Notes under the pieces: model-generated
What the model was told of the DNA's origin: nothing
Seen by the model: the letters and a program-made list of their open reading frames with translations, nothing else
Databases searched by the model: none
Position numbers and translations under genes: made by a program
Origin: Bacillus methanolicus
GTDB taxonomy: Bacteria > Bacillota > Bacilli > Bacillales > Cytobacillaceae
Assembly: GCF_028888695.1 (NCBI RefSeq)
Contig: NZ_PNFF01000001.1
Coordinates: 1,621,501 to 1,685,500 of the forward strand
DNA length: 64,000 nucleotides
Direction of reading: 5' to 3'
Shown: piece by piece, positions 27,921 through 36,695 of the stretch
How positions within the stretch are numbered: the stretch's first letter is position 1
Layout of the letters: the number at the start of each line of letters is the position of its first letter

Positions 27921-28070
27921 ATGGCAGAACCGCAACTTGCCAAAAAAACAGAAGCTAAAAATGAAGAGAGCACTTCCTTAAAGGGAACATTAGCTTCCGT
28001 TTTCTTGCTCGGTTTTTTCATTGTCTTCACCTGGTTAGGAGTCTACTATCTATATTTAGATCGTTTTTAA
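27921..28070 (+). CDS. Cytochrome ba3 oxidase small subunit (IIa-like)
   Basis: A 49-residue protein: a charged N-terminus (MAEPQLAKKTEAKNEESTSL) and one transmembrane helix (TLASVFLLGFFIVFTWLGVY). Its size, topology and position just before subunit II match the single-helix subunit IIa of ba3-type oxidases. AAAGGAGGG precedes the ATG. First gene of a three-gene oxidase operon. Confidence 0.85.
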   Translation: MAEPQLAKKTEAKNEESTSLKGTLASVFLLGFFIVFTWLGVYYLYLDRF

Positions 28071-28095
28071 AAGTTAGAGAGGAGTTAAAAAAGCC

Positions 28096-28572
28096 ATGCA
28101 TCTTCATAAGTTCGAAAAAATTTGGCTAATATTCGGTGTCGGGATGTTGATCGTATTCTTGTCGACCGTTGGTGTAAGTGCTTTCTATTTGGGCAATCAA
28201 CCGCCAAGCTGTCTTGCAACCATCGATCCGGAAAAGGTTGACGAAACAGCCCCATTTAATAAACCCGGTCTAAAGAAAGTGGAAGGAAAAGATTGGGACT
28301 ACGAACTTGTATTTGTTGCTTCTGCCTTCACTTATGAACCTGCTCAAGTACAAGTTCCAAAAGGGGCAAAAGTGAAAGTGATCGCTACCACAAAAGATGT
28401 TGTCCATGGATTTGAGATGGCCGGAACAAACATCAACATGATGCTTGAACCCGGATATATATCAGAAATAGTCACAACCTTTGATAAAGCGGGAGAATAT
28501 ACGCTTGTATGTAATGAATACTGTGGTGTCGGTCACCATTTGATGACTTCAAAAATAGAGGTGGTTGAATAA
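28096..28572 (+). CDS. cbaB: Cytochrome c oxidase subunit II, ba3 type
   Basis: A 158-residue protein with one N-terminal membrane anchor (about 9-33) and an extracytoplasmic cupredoxin domain carrying the CuA site: VVHGFEMAG (His) and CNEYCGVGHHLM (Cys-x3-Cys, His, Met). It accepts electrons from cytochrome c. The short single-anchor form is typical of B-family oxidases. Its stop overlaps the next start (TAATG). Confidence 0.93.
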   Translation: MHLHKFEKIWLIFGVGMLIVFLSTVGVSAFYLGNQPPSCLATIDPEKVDETAPFNKPGLKKVEGKDWDYELVFVASAFTYEPAQVQVPKGAKVKVIATTKDVVHGFEMAGTNINMMLEPGYISEIVTTFDKAGEYTLVCNEYCGVGHHLMTSKIEVVE

Positions 28573-30227
28573 TGAATAGCCCATCAGCTTATTTAAAGGT
28601 TGACCGCCGTGATGGCAAATTGGCGATGGCCCATTTTTATGTGGCATTTATTGCTTTAGCAATTGGCGGACTATGCGGATTATTACAAACTTTAGTTCGT
28701 TCAGGTAAATTTGAATTGCCTGCCGGAATCGGCTACTATCAAATATTGACCGTTCACGGTGTTGTTTTAGGACTTGTCTTAACTACTTTCTTTATAACTG
28801 GTTTTCAGATCGCAGCTGTTAGCCGCACTTCCGGTACGCTGTCAAACGGCCAGCGGAACATCGGATGGGCCGGTTTCTTGTTAATGACAATCGGTACAGT
28901 AATGGCTGCCGTTATGATTTTACTGAATAAAGCATCTGTACTATATACATTCTATGCACCGCTGCAGGCTCATGCTATTTTCTATCTTGGACTTACTCTT
29001 GTAATTGTCGGAAGCTGGCTTGGCGGAGTTGTCGTCATTATGTCATATGTAAAGTGGAGAAAAGCCAACCCTGGCAAACCAAGTCCTCTTCTTACATTTA
29101 TGGCATTAGTAAACACCTTATTGTGGATTATTGCAACCATCGGAGTTGCGATCAGTGTACTGACTCAATTGCTTCCTTGGTCTTTAGGCTTAATTGATAC
29201 AGTTAATGTATTGCTCACTCGTACTCTTTTCTGGTATTTTGGACATCCGCTTGTATACTTCTGGCTGCTGCCTGCGTATATGGCTTGGTATGTCGTTATA
29301 CCAAAAGTTATTGGCGGAAAAATTTTCTCTGATTCATTGGCGCGTTTATCTTTCATCTTATTATTGCTTTTCTCAATCCCTGTTGGTTTCCACCATCAAT
29401 TATTAGAACCGGGGATTGATCCGGGATGGAAATTCTTGCAAGTTATTATCACTTTCTTGGTAACGATTCCATCTTTAATGACTGCGTTCTCTTTATTTGC
29501 AACGTTTGAGAATTTCGGCCGTTCAAAAGGTGCTACTGGATTATTCGGTTGGATCAAAAAGCTTCCATGGGGAGATGCACGCTTTGTCGTGCCGTTTATA
29601 GGAATGCTGGCATTTATTCCTGGGGGTGCAGGCGGTATCGTCAATGCTTCCCACCAAATGAACCAAGTCGTCCATAATACGATTTGGGTAACAGGACACT
29701 TCCATTTAACAGTAGCAACTGCTGTAATTTTAACATACTTTGGTATTTCGTACTGGCTAATACCGCATTTAACCGGTCGGACACTTACTAAAAAAATGAA
29801 TAAGCTTGCGATCGTACAAGGTGTCCTTTGGGCAATCGGGATGACCTTTATGTCAGGTGCAATGCATGCTGCCGGTCTTCTTGGAGCACCAAGACGTTCA
29901 GCATTCTCAACTTACGGCGATTCTCAGCAGGCTTTGGAATGGATTCCATATCAAATTGCACAGGCAGTTGGCGGTACGATCTTGTTCCTGTCAATTATCT
30001 TAATGCTTTACATCTTTATAAACCTTGCATTCTTTGCACCAAAAGGCGAGCAGGAATTCCCTGTTGGAGAAGTTGCTGAAGAAGCTGAAAAAACTCCAAT
30101 GGTATTGGAAAATTGGAAATTATGGCTTGGCGTTACAGCTGCACTAATTTTATTCGCGTACACAATTCCGTTAATAGATATCATTCAAAATGCTCCTCCG
30201 GGATCAAAAGGTTATAAATTCTGGTAA
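28572..30227 (+). CDS. cbaA: Cytochrome c oxidase subunit I, ba3 type (B-family heme-copper oxidase)
   Basis: The 551-residue core subunit with 12-13 helices. Ligand regions: HGVVLGLVLTTFFITG (low-spin heme His), WYFGHPLVYFWLLPAYMAWY (CuB His and Tyr region), FHHQLLEPGIDPGW (CuB His pair) and VTGHFHLTVATAV (heme His pair). The lack of A-family D/K-channel motifs and the similarity to thermophile enzymes mark it as ba3 type. It reduces O2 with high affinity. Coupled to subunit II by a 1-nt overlap. Confidence 0.95.
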   Translation: MNSPSAYLKVDRRDGKLAMAHFYVAFIALAIGGLCGLLQTLVRSGKFELPAGIGYYQILTVHGVVLGLVLTTFFITGFQIAAVSRTSGTLSNGQRNIGWAGFLLMTIGTVMAAVMILLNKASVLYTFYAPLQAHAIFYLGLTLVIVGSWLGGVVVIMSYVKWRKANPGKPSPLLTFMALVNTLLWIIATIGVAISVLTQLLPWSLGLIDTVNVLLTRTLFWYFGHPLVYFWLLPAYMAWYVVIPKVIGGKIFSDSLARLSFILLLLFSIPVGFHHQLLEPGIDPGWKFLQVIITFLVTIPSLMTAFSLFATFENFGRSKGATGLFGWIKKLPWGDARFVVPFIGMLAFIPGGAGGIVNASHQMNQVVHNTIWVTGHFHLTVATAVILTYFGISYWLIPHLTGRTLTKKMNKLAIVQGVLWAIGMTFMSGAMHAAGLLGAPRRSAFSTYGDSQQALEWIPYQIAQAVGGTILFLSIILMLYIFINLAFFAPKGEQEFPVGEVAEEAEKTPMVLENWKLWLGVTAALILFAYTIPLIDIIQNAPPGSKGYKFW

Positions 30228-30240
30228 TAATTAATTACAG

Positions 30241-30277
30241 AACCTGCCTCAATCTTTGGCCGAGGCAGGTTTATTTT
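30241..30277. terminator. Terminator of the ba3 oxidase operon
   Basis: AACCTGCCTC, loop, GAGGCAGGTTTATTTTT. It reaches the stop of the convergent EamA gene and may serve both. Confidence 0.85.
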
Positions 30278-31188
30278 TATGAACCTTCCTTCTCTACTGT
30301 TTTAAAATTACTGTTTCCGGCAGGAAGGTTTACAACGATTACAGAAGCAAGAATCAATAAAGAACCTGCAATTTGCAGACCTGTTAATTTTTCATGATAA
30401 AGAACAACACCAAGACATGTTGCCACAATCGGTTCGACAGTAGCGATAACTGCCGCCGTGCTGCTTTCTACTCTTTCCAATCCCCAAGTATACAAAAAAT
30501 AGGCAAGAACAGTTGGAATAAACCCAAGCCCGGCGGCATATACCAACACGTTAAAATCCAGTAACAGTTCACTTTTCTCCCATAAACGAACAACCGGAAA
30601 CAAGACAATGTCTGCAACAACAAAAGTATAAAGAGTTACTGTAAACGGGGGATATTTTCGCAGCGCAAACTTTCCAAAAATACTATATAATGCATAGCCA
30701 AGCCCTGATCCAAGTCCAATCAACAGTGCCCAAATCGATATCGTTTGCTGCGATTCACCGGTTAGCCCCGCAATAAGAACGCAACCTGTTATCGTTCCGA
30801 TCACTGCTATTATCTTTTTAGCCGTTAACGATTCCTTCAAAAAAATGTACGATAGAACAGCAACAAAAGCCGGAGATGTGTAAAGCAATATAACGGCTAG
30901 TGAAATGGGCATATAATCAATCGCAGTAAAATAACACCAATTAAAAAAGACGATACTTAAGATCCCCGTTCCAAAAAACATCGGCAAATCTTTCATACGT
31001 ATTTTTATTTGGCTTGAAAATCTTAAAAGTCCAATAACCAATAACAAGATTGTTGCAGCAGTCACCCTAATTGCTACTATTTCCATTGCCGTGAATCCAT
31101 AGCTTGAAAGGCCTCTTACAAAAAAAGCAATCAAGCCCCATAATGCTGCACCAAAACCAATGCAAATATAAGGCAGATAGTGTTTCAT
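30277..31188 (-). CDS. EamA/DMT family transporter
   Basis: Starting at the ATG at 31188 (MKHYLPYICIGFGAALWGLI), with GGAGAGGAAA upstream, the protein is 303 residues with ten hydrophobic helices in two EamA repeats (FGAALWGLIAFFVRG; VLAYFLYTWGLERVESSTAA with TVEPIVATCLGVVLYHEKL). It probably exports an amino acid or metabolite; substrate unknown. The longer in-frame start at 31254 is unsupported. It is convergent with the oxidase operon. Confidence 0.88.
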   Translation of the reverse strand: MKHYLPYICIGFGAALWGLIAFFVRGLSSYGFTAMEIVAIRVTAATILLLVIGLLRFSSQIKIRMKDLPMFFGTGILSIVFFNWCYFTAIDYMPISLAVILLYTSPAFVAVLSYIFLKESLTAKKIIAVIGTITGCVLIAGLTGESQQTISIWALLIGLGSGLGYALYSIFGKFALRKYPPFTVTLYTFVVADIVLFPVVRLWEKSELLLDFNVLVYAAGLGFIPTVLAYFLYTWGLERVESSTAAVIATVEPIVATCLGVVLYHEKLTGLQIAGSLLILASVIVVNLPAGNSNFKTVEKEGS

Positions 31189-31251
31189 TTTCCTCTCCGT
31201 TTTCCGAGTTGTTTGTCGTTGTGATTGTATAACATGAATCAACATGAAAAA

Positions 31252-31285
31252 CAACCTTGTAAAAACTTTTCAAATAACAAGGTTG
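31252..31285 (-). terminator. Terminator of ypwA
   Basis: CAACCTTGTTATTTG and ACAAGGTTGTTTTTC on the minus strand. Confidence 0.7.
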
Positions 31286-31316
31286 CTTTCATATTATTTT
31301 CTAGAAAAAATAATAT

Positions 31317-32828
31317 CTAGCCTAACCGGTATACTTCTCTATACTTTTCATACAAATAATCAATTAAATATTTAGCGTTTAAACCTTCGCCGGTAGCATC
31401 TTGCAATATTTCCAATGGTTTCTTCATTTTTCCATATTGATGGACTTTTTCAGTAAACCATTCCTTAATTGGAAGAAAATTTCCTGATTCTAGAAGTTCG
31501 TCATAGTTTGGCAAATCCTTCAGCATTGCTTGTTTAAACTGTGCTGCATACATATAACCTAAAGCATATGAAGGGAAATAGCCGAAACTTCCTCCTGACC
31601 AGTGAACGTCCTGCAGTACGCCATCCGCATCACTGTCCGGACGGATTCCTAAATATTCCTCATATTTATCATTCCATATTTGCGGAAGGTCGCTCACATT
31701 GATCTCATCATTAAACAATCCTTTTTCAATCTCATAGCGAATTATGACATGGAGCGGATAAGTTAATTCATCTGCTTCAATTCGGATAAGCGATGGTTTG
31801 GATTCATTGATCGCCCTGTAAAACTCATCCAGTTCCACGTCATCGAATTGGCCATTTGCGTATTTTTTCAATAAATTATAGTTTTTCTTCCAGAAAGAAT
31901 AATGGCGCCCGACAAAATTCTCATAAAACAATGATTGAGATTCATGTATTCCCATCGATGTTCCTGTACAAAGCGGTGTTCCGATTAGACCGGAAGAAAT
32001 ATTTTGTTCATAAAGAGCGTGTCCGCCTTCATGAATCGTTCCGAAAACAGCTGTCCGGAAATCATTTTCATCATATTTTGTCGTAACTCTCACATCACCC
32101 GGGTTTAGACCGATAGCGAAAGGATGAACGGTTTCATCCAACCGGCCTGCATCAAAGCTATACCCTATTTGTTTAAGTATCTCGAGGCTGAATTCGCGCT
32201 GCTTTTCTTTTGGAAATCTTTTAAATAGGAAGTCCGTTTTTGGTTTATTGGGAGATTCGGAAATCTCCTTAACCAACGGAACAATTTTTTCGCGCAAATT
32301 ACTGAAAACACGGTCTAGTATTTCTACGGTCACACCCGGTTCGTACATATCAAGAAGTGTGTTATATTTATTTCCTTGATAGCCCCAATACCCAATAAAT
32401 CTTTTATTCATTTCAACCAGTTTTTCAAGATATGGGCGGAACATTTCAAAATCAGATTTTGCTTTTGCCTCTTCCCAAATACATTCAGCCTTTGACTGCA
32501 AAATGACATATTCTTTATATTCTTCTGCAGGAATTTTTCGATTGCGGTCATATTCTTTTTTACATTCTTCCAACGTCTTTTTCGTCACTTCTGATAAATC
32601 TTCTGCTGATGACAATTTTACTATGTATGCAGCCATTTCTTCCGATGTTGACATTTTAAAAACTTCTGAAGAAAGTATTCCGACCACTTCTGAACGCTGT
32701 TCTGCTCCCTTTTTTGGAGCTCCTGTTCGAAGATCCCAATAAAGAAGGGAAAGCGCTTCCGAAAAAGCAGTCATTTTCTTCACATATTCTAAAAATTCTT
32801 TTTCTATTCGTCTCAATGCTTTACTCAC
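31317..32828 (-). CDS. ypwA: Metallocarboxypeptidase, M32 (Taq) family
   Basis: A 503-residue zinc carboxypeptidase with the active-site helix TIHEGGHALYEQNI (HExxH plus downstream Glu in GIHESQSLFYENFVG). It removes C-terminal residues from peptides in the cytoplasm. The start is a GTG with AGGAGGAA 6-9 nt upstream. Length is normal for the family. Neighbour ypvA lies upstream as in B. subtilis. Confidence 0.95.
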   Translation of the reverse strand: MSKALRRIEKEFLEYVKKMTAFSEALSLLYWDLRTGAPKKGAEQRSEVVGILSSEVFKMSTSEEMAAYIVKLSSAEDLSEVTKKTLEECKKEYDRNRKIPAEEYKEYVILQSKAECIWEEAKAKSDFEMFRPYLEKLVEMNKRFIGYWGYQGNKYNTLLDMYEPGVTVEILDRVFSNLREKIVPLVKEISESPNKPKTDFLFKRFPKEKQREFSLEILKQIGYSFDAGRLDETVHPFAIGLNPGDVRVTTKYDENDFRTAVFGTIHEGGHALYEQNISSGLIGTPLCTGTSMGIHESQSLFYENFVGRHYSFWKKNYNLLKKYANGQFDDVELDEFYRAINESKPSLIRIEADELTYPLHVIIRYEIEKGLFNDEINVSDLPQIWNDKYEEYLGIRPDSDADGVLQDVHWSGGSFGYFPSYALGYMYAAQFKQAMLKDLPNYDELLESGNFLPIKEWFTEKVHQYGKMKKPLEILQDATGEGLNAKYLIDYLYEKYREVYRLG

Positions 32829-32921
32829 GGAAAATTCCTCCTAAAAAAATAAACCTGTTTTTCAATTTTATCATATTTTTCTGATAAATAGCTTATTTTT
32901 ACTTTAAAATTTCGTTTTACG

Positions 32922-32961
32922 AAAAAAGAGGATGAGGGAAAATACAATGACCGTCATCCTC
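32922..32961 (-). terminator. Terminator of ypvA
   Basis: GAGGATGACGG, loop, TCATCCTCTTTTTTC on the minus strand. Confidence 0.8.
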
Positions 32962-32966
32962 AAAAT

Positions 32967-34886
32967 TTAAATTTCAGCGACTTTTGTTGGCAATACCTTT
33001 TTCACTTGTTCAATGACTTCATTTTTTTCTTCTTCGTTTAGTAATATGTGTACTTGACCCTTATCATTGCGGCTCCTGATCAGCCTTCCGACACCTTGTC
33101 TTAAGCACAGGAGCATGTAGGGAATGTCGACTTCCCAAAAAGGATTGTCCGATTCTTCACGTTTGGCAGTAAACACAGGATCTTTCGGCGGAAATGGAAG
33201 CGAAAAGATGATGACTTGTTCCAGAGAACTTCCGGGAATATCCAACCCTTCCCAAAGATGGGTGGAACAAAGAACGGATTCTTCTTCATTTTGAAACTTG
33301 GAAACAAGCATACTGATTTCTGCATCACCTTCATAGTAAATCGGAAAAGGTGATGATTCTCCTGCAAACTTCTTAAACTCTGACAAGTGGTTTGAATCAT
33401 TAAATAATACAAGGGTTTTTCCGTTTGCCTTTATTATTTCCTTCAGTGTATAAGCCATCTTTTCCGATAGATCGGTTGATGGACATTTCTTTAAGAAAAT
33501 CTTCATATTTTGATCATAGTCAAAAGGCGAAGCAACTGAAAAAGATAAATATTGATCAATGCCAAGACTTCTTGCCATATATTCAAAAGATTGATTTTCA
33601 GAAAGCGTCGCTGAAGAAAAAATAAACGGTATATTTTGAGAAAATACTTCTTCCCTCATAATTTCTTTTACCATTCTTGGCATAATGACTAATGTTCTTT
33701 CATCATCATTGTTTTCAAGCCATGAAATCCCCTTTGTTTCTTTCAAAAATAGCGACAGCGAGTACGTAATTTGTTCCAGGTATTCTTCAACTATTTTTAA
33801 ATCATATTCGTTGATCGTAAACATTTCACTTTCGAACACTAATTCTTCTTCCAGATCATGAATAGTTTTGAGAAGCATTCTTCCACGTTCTAGAACGGAT
33901 TCGTTTTTCTCGATCGCTTGTTTATCAGATCCAGCTACTTTTGAAGAGGCGATTGTTAACGCATCAAAAAACGCTTCGCTCTGAAAGATCACTTCTTCTG
34001 TTTTTATTAACGTGTTTTCTCTGATATCATTCGCTGATAATCTTGTCAAAAGATTTTCTAATGTTTGTTCCGTTAACCGGTACGTTAGCGCTTTTTGAGC
34101 CGCAAACTCGAGAAGATGGCCTTCATCAAAAACAACTGCACAAGATTCCGGCAAAAGCGGGAGCTGACCTTCGCGTTTTCTTGACTCTTTCGTCCAAATA
34201 TGTTCCATATAAAAATCGTGCGAACAGATGATTAAGTCTCGAGCTCCCCGATAATATTCACGGTGAAGTGTTTGGCCGCACCGATGCCGTTTGGGGCAGC
34301 TGAAGCAATCTTGAAGAGGATCCCACGCTACTTTTTCCCATTGCTTATCCGACAGCTCAGGGTAATCTTTACGGTCACCGTAATGATGGAAAGGCTGCAT
34401 CGATGAATCTCCATGAACAAACACAGGCAGCCTTTCATAAACATCGGCATATTCCTCTTCTTGAAGGTAAACATGATCCAGTTTATTTAAGCACAAATAC
34501 TGATCTCTCGACTTTGCAAGCCGTACATCAATATTGAGGGATAATGCTTTTTCTAATTTGGCGATATCCCCTTCCTTCTTTACCAGCTGCTCAATCAATG
34601 TTTCATCTGCACAAGCAATAATCGCCGGCTTATTCGTGTAACGGGCATACGCGATGGCGTATAAGAGGTAGACGATCGTTTTTCCCGTTCCAACCCCGGC
34701 TTCGGCAAAAATTACTTTCTTTTCTTTAAAAGCTTTTTCAAGCTGGAATGCCATATAAACTTGTTCATCCCTCAGTTCAAATCCTGCTTCCGGAAGGATG
34801 TCATAAAATACATCTCCGATCCACTCATTCAGTTTTTGAAAAAATGACTCTGTCTTAGATATCGTAAAAGGCAATCGGCTTATCAT
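32967..34886 (-). CDS. ypvA: ATP-dependent helicase YpvA (DinG/XPD family)
   Basis: From the ATG at 34886 (MISRLPFTISKTESFFQKLN; GGGGGAA upstream) the protein is 639 residues. Motifs: Walker A AEAGVGTGKTI near 74-84, an iron-sulphur cysteine cluster CFSCPKRHRCGQ with a later Cys, DEGH box VVFDEGHLLE, and motif VI QGVGRLIRSRNDKG. It should be a 5'-3' Fe-S DNA helicase of the XPD type. It lacks the N-terminal exonuclease domain that distinguishes B. subtilis DinG from YpvA. Confidence 0.92.
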   Translation of the reverse strand: MISRLPFTISKTESFFQKLNEWIGDVFYDILPEAGFELRDEQVYMAFQLEKAFKEKKVIFAEAGVGTGKTIVYLLYAIAYARYTNKPAIIACADETLIEQLVKKEGDIAKLEKALSLNIDVRLAKSRDQYLCLNKLDHVYLQEEEYADVYERLPVFVHGDSSMQPFHHYGDRKDYPELSDKQWEKVAWDPLQDCFSCPKRHRCGQTLHREYYRGARDLIICSHDFYMEHIWTKESRKREGQLPLLPESCAVVFDEGHLLEFAAQKALTYRLTEQTLENLLTRLSANDIRENTLIKTEEVIFQSEAFFDALTIASSKVAGSDKQAIEKNESVLERGRMLLKTIHDLEEELVFESEMFTINEYDLKIVEEYLEQITYSLSLFLKETKGISWLENNDDERTLVIMPRMVKEIMREEVFSQNIPFIFSSATLSENQSFEYMARSLGIDQYLSFSVASPFDYDQNMKIFLKKCPSTDLSEKMAYTLKEIIKANGKTLVLFNDSNHLSEFKKFAGESSPFPIYYEGDAEISMLVSKFQNEEESVLCSTHLWEGLDIPGSSLEQVIIFSLPFPPKDPVFTAKREESDNPFWEVDIPYMLLCLRQGVGRLIRSRNDKGQVHILLNEEEKNEVIEQVKKVLPTKVAEI

Positions 34887-35046
34887 GTTATTCCCCCGCA
34901 TAAAGAAACGGAAAGCGCCTTTCAAAAGACGCTTTCATTTTCTTAAAAATATAAAACAGACAACATTCATTTTAGCTTATGAACTAGCAGAGTCAAGTAT
35001 TATGATTCAGCAAAAAAACTGGAGTGGACGATCCTTTGGTCAAATA

Positions 35047-35102
35047 ATGGCATGAAAGCTTATAAATGTGAACGAGGAATCATTTATCGGAACGATGATT
35101 AA
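35047..35102. repeat. Short 20-bp-period array 3 (family B)
   Basis: ATGGCATGAAAGCTTATAAA matches the leader of arrays 1 and 2, followed by GGAATCATTTATCGGAACGA, one recognisable unit. It is degenerate and may be a decayed copy. Confidence 0.5.
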
Positions 35103-35144
35103 CCCCTCTCGAATGAGAAGGGCTAATTTAATAATTTTTCACTT

Positions 35145-35849
35145 TTACTGTTCAATAGATATACCTGCAGATTTTCTTTTTCTCTTTATGAACACAAAAA
35201 TAACTACTGCTAAAATAATTCCACCGAATATTAGCAATCCGATATTTAGATAATTCACTTTTTCAAATTCGAATTCAATGTCGTTATTCACATTTGGCAA
35301 AAACTCCCACACCAATGTTTTTCCATCATCCTTTATTTCTGAAGCATTATTTTCACCAACTTTAGTTGGCAAAACCAAAGTAAAGTTCAAGTCCATTTGA
35401 CTCATCATTGATGAGGCCATTTGTTGGTCAAATTCTTCCGTACCAGCGTCATCCATCATTCCTGTGAAGTCAAAATTTCCTGAGATAGAATATTTATTCT
35501 TAAAGAAACCCTTCTTCTCTTCTACTTTAAGATCGAAAAGTCTCATATCTTCTTTTTTCGCTAAATCTTCATAGGTGTCAAAATGCTTTTCTAATTTCAA
35601 TCCAATATATTTATCATCTTTAAAATTTACAACTTTAAAACCTCGGGTCTCCGCCTCTTTTTTAGTTTCTTCCATGCTTTTTGTCATGGTCCCATCTATA
35701 GAAGCTACTTGCTTATCTATTCCATAGATAATAGTTAAATCACTGCTCCCATCAGAATGAATCTTTAAAGTGGTATTAAATTTTACACAACCCGTTAAGA
35801 GAATAGTAAAAATGAAAATTGAGATGATAAGGCTTTATTTTTTCTTCAT
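35145..35849 (-). pseudogene. LppM-like lipoprotein gene with an in-frame stop at codon 5
   Basis: AGAGGT then ATG at 35849 opens MKKK, immediately followed by TAA (35835-35837). The same frame then continues without interruption as SLIISIFIFTILLTGC, a lipoprotein signal peptide with lipobox, then a domain rich in KIHSDGSSDLTIIYG and WEFLPNVNNDIEFEF, and a C-terminal membrane helix (NIGLLIFGGIILAVVIFVF) with a basic tail. This is the layout of LppM-type lipoproteins. No alternative start lies between the stop and the lipobox; the next ATG (35687) lacks a signal. A single base change would restore the gene, so it is a recent nonsense allele, a sequencing error, or readthrough. Confidence 0.7.
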
Positions 35850-35933
35850 ACACATACCTCTTTTTTATTTAGTATTTTAGTTTGATAAATTGATTATATA
35901 ATAATTTACTAAATTTATGTAAAAAAGTTAAAA

Positions 35934-36293
35934 CTATATCCAATACGGGAATGTTAAGAATAGAATTGGTTTTTCTTTGTATTGTATTAAATTCATTTTT
36001 ATTATAAAATAGGAAGAGATTTCATATTGAGGAAATTCATTGTATAAACTGACGTGAAGGGTTAGCTTATTACACATTTGACAATCCTGATTTTTACGAT
36101 GCAACTGGTAATAAGTACCACGAATGATACCGGCAATTTTTTCAGAAAGACCTAAGCCGTGAAGGCCAGCATCTGTAACTAATAAAGCTTTCTTCACACC
36201 AAGACCGGCTAATCGAGTTCCAACTTCATTAACAGATCCTGGACCAAATAGATTGACTGAAGGAATGAAAAATGCACTTTGAGTGTTTGTCAT
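35934..36293 (-). pseudogene. Truncated iron-containing alcohol dehydrogenase
   Basis: The first 59 or so residues (MTNTQSAFFIPSVNLFGPGS, then VNEVGTRLAGLGVKKALLVT and GLSEKIAGIIRG) are the N-terminus of a Fe-dependent alcohol dehydrogenase. The frame then runs into unrelated sequence (TYYQLHRKNQDCQMCNKL) and stops at 119 residues, against about 390 for the family. The NAD-binding and iron-ligand regions are missing. GGGGATATTTGT precedes the ATG. It is a remnant left by deletion or insertion. Confidence 0.85.
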
Positions 36294-36462
36294 ACAAATA
36301 TCCCCTTTGTTTTGATAGTCTTTTCATAGAAGCAATCAACAACATTTTCTCAATGAATGCGCATTCATGAAACATAGTATACTAGAATAATATAAAAGTC
36401 AATGAAAGTTAAATCAAAAATATAAATAAATTCTTTAATTTTATGAAAAGTAAATATAAGTT

Positions 36463-36496
36463 AAAAAGACGATGCTGAGAGCACCGTCTTTTTTAT
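36463..36496. terminator. Terminator hairpin
   Basis: AAAAAGACGATGCTGAGAGC then ACCGTCTTTTTT. A- and T-tracts on both sides allow bidirectional use; the gene it belonged to is unclear, since both neighbours are decayed. Confidence 0.65.
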
Positions 36497-36498
36497 CG

Positions 36499-36630
36499 TT
36501 ATATCTCAATATCATTTAAAGGATTATATTTATCATTCTGTTCCTTCAAAGCAGTTCCCCACATGTTTACAATGTAAGTTACATCTTCGCCTCCTCTATT
36601 CCCTGTTCCAAGCATAGTTATTACTATCAT
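36499..36630 (-). pseudogene. Possible coding remnant downstream of ypsC
   Basis: A frame ending in NMWGTALKEQNDKYNPLND then IEI and stop is open from well inside the ypsC end (about 65 codons). The first usable ATG gives MIVITMLGTGNRGGEDVTYI. The composition looks protein-like, but no ribosome site precedes it. It may be the C-terminal scrap of a lost gene. Family not recognised. Confidence 0.3.
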
Positions 36631-36695
36631 CTTATAAAGTTTTGCATGGAAAAGTTTATTACGAGATTTCCAATCAAAATATCTTAGGATATGTT

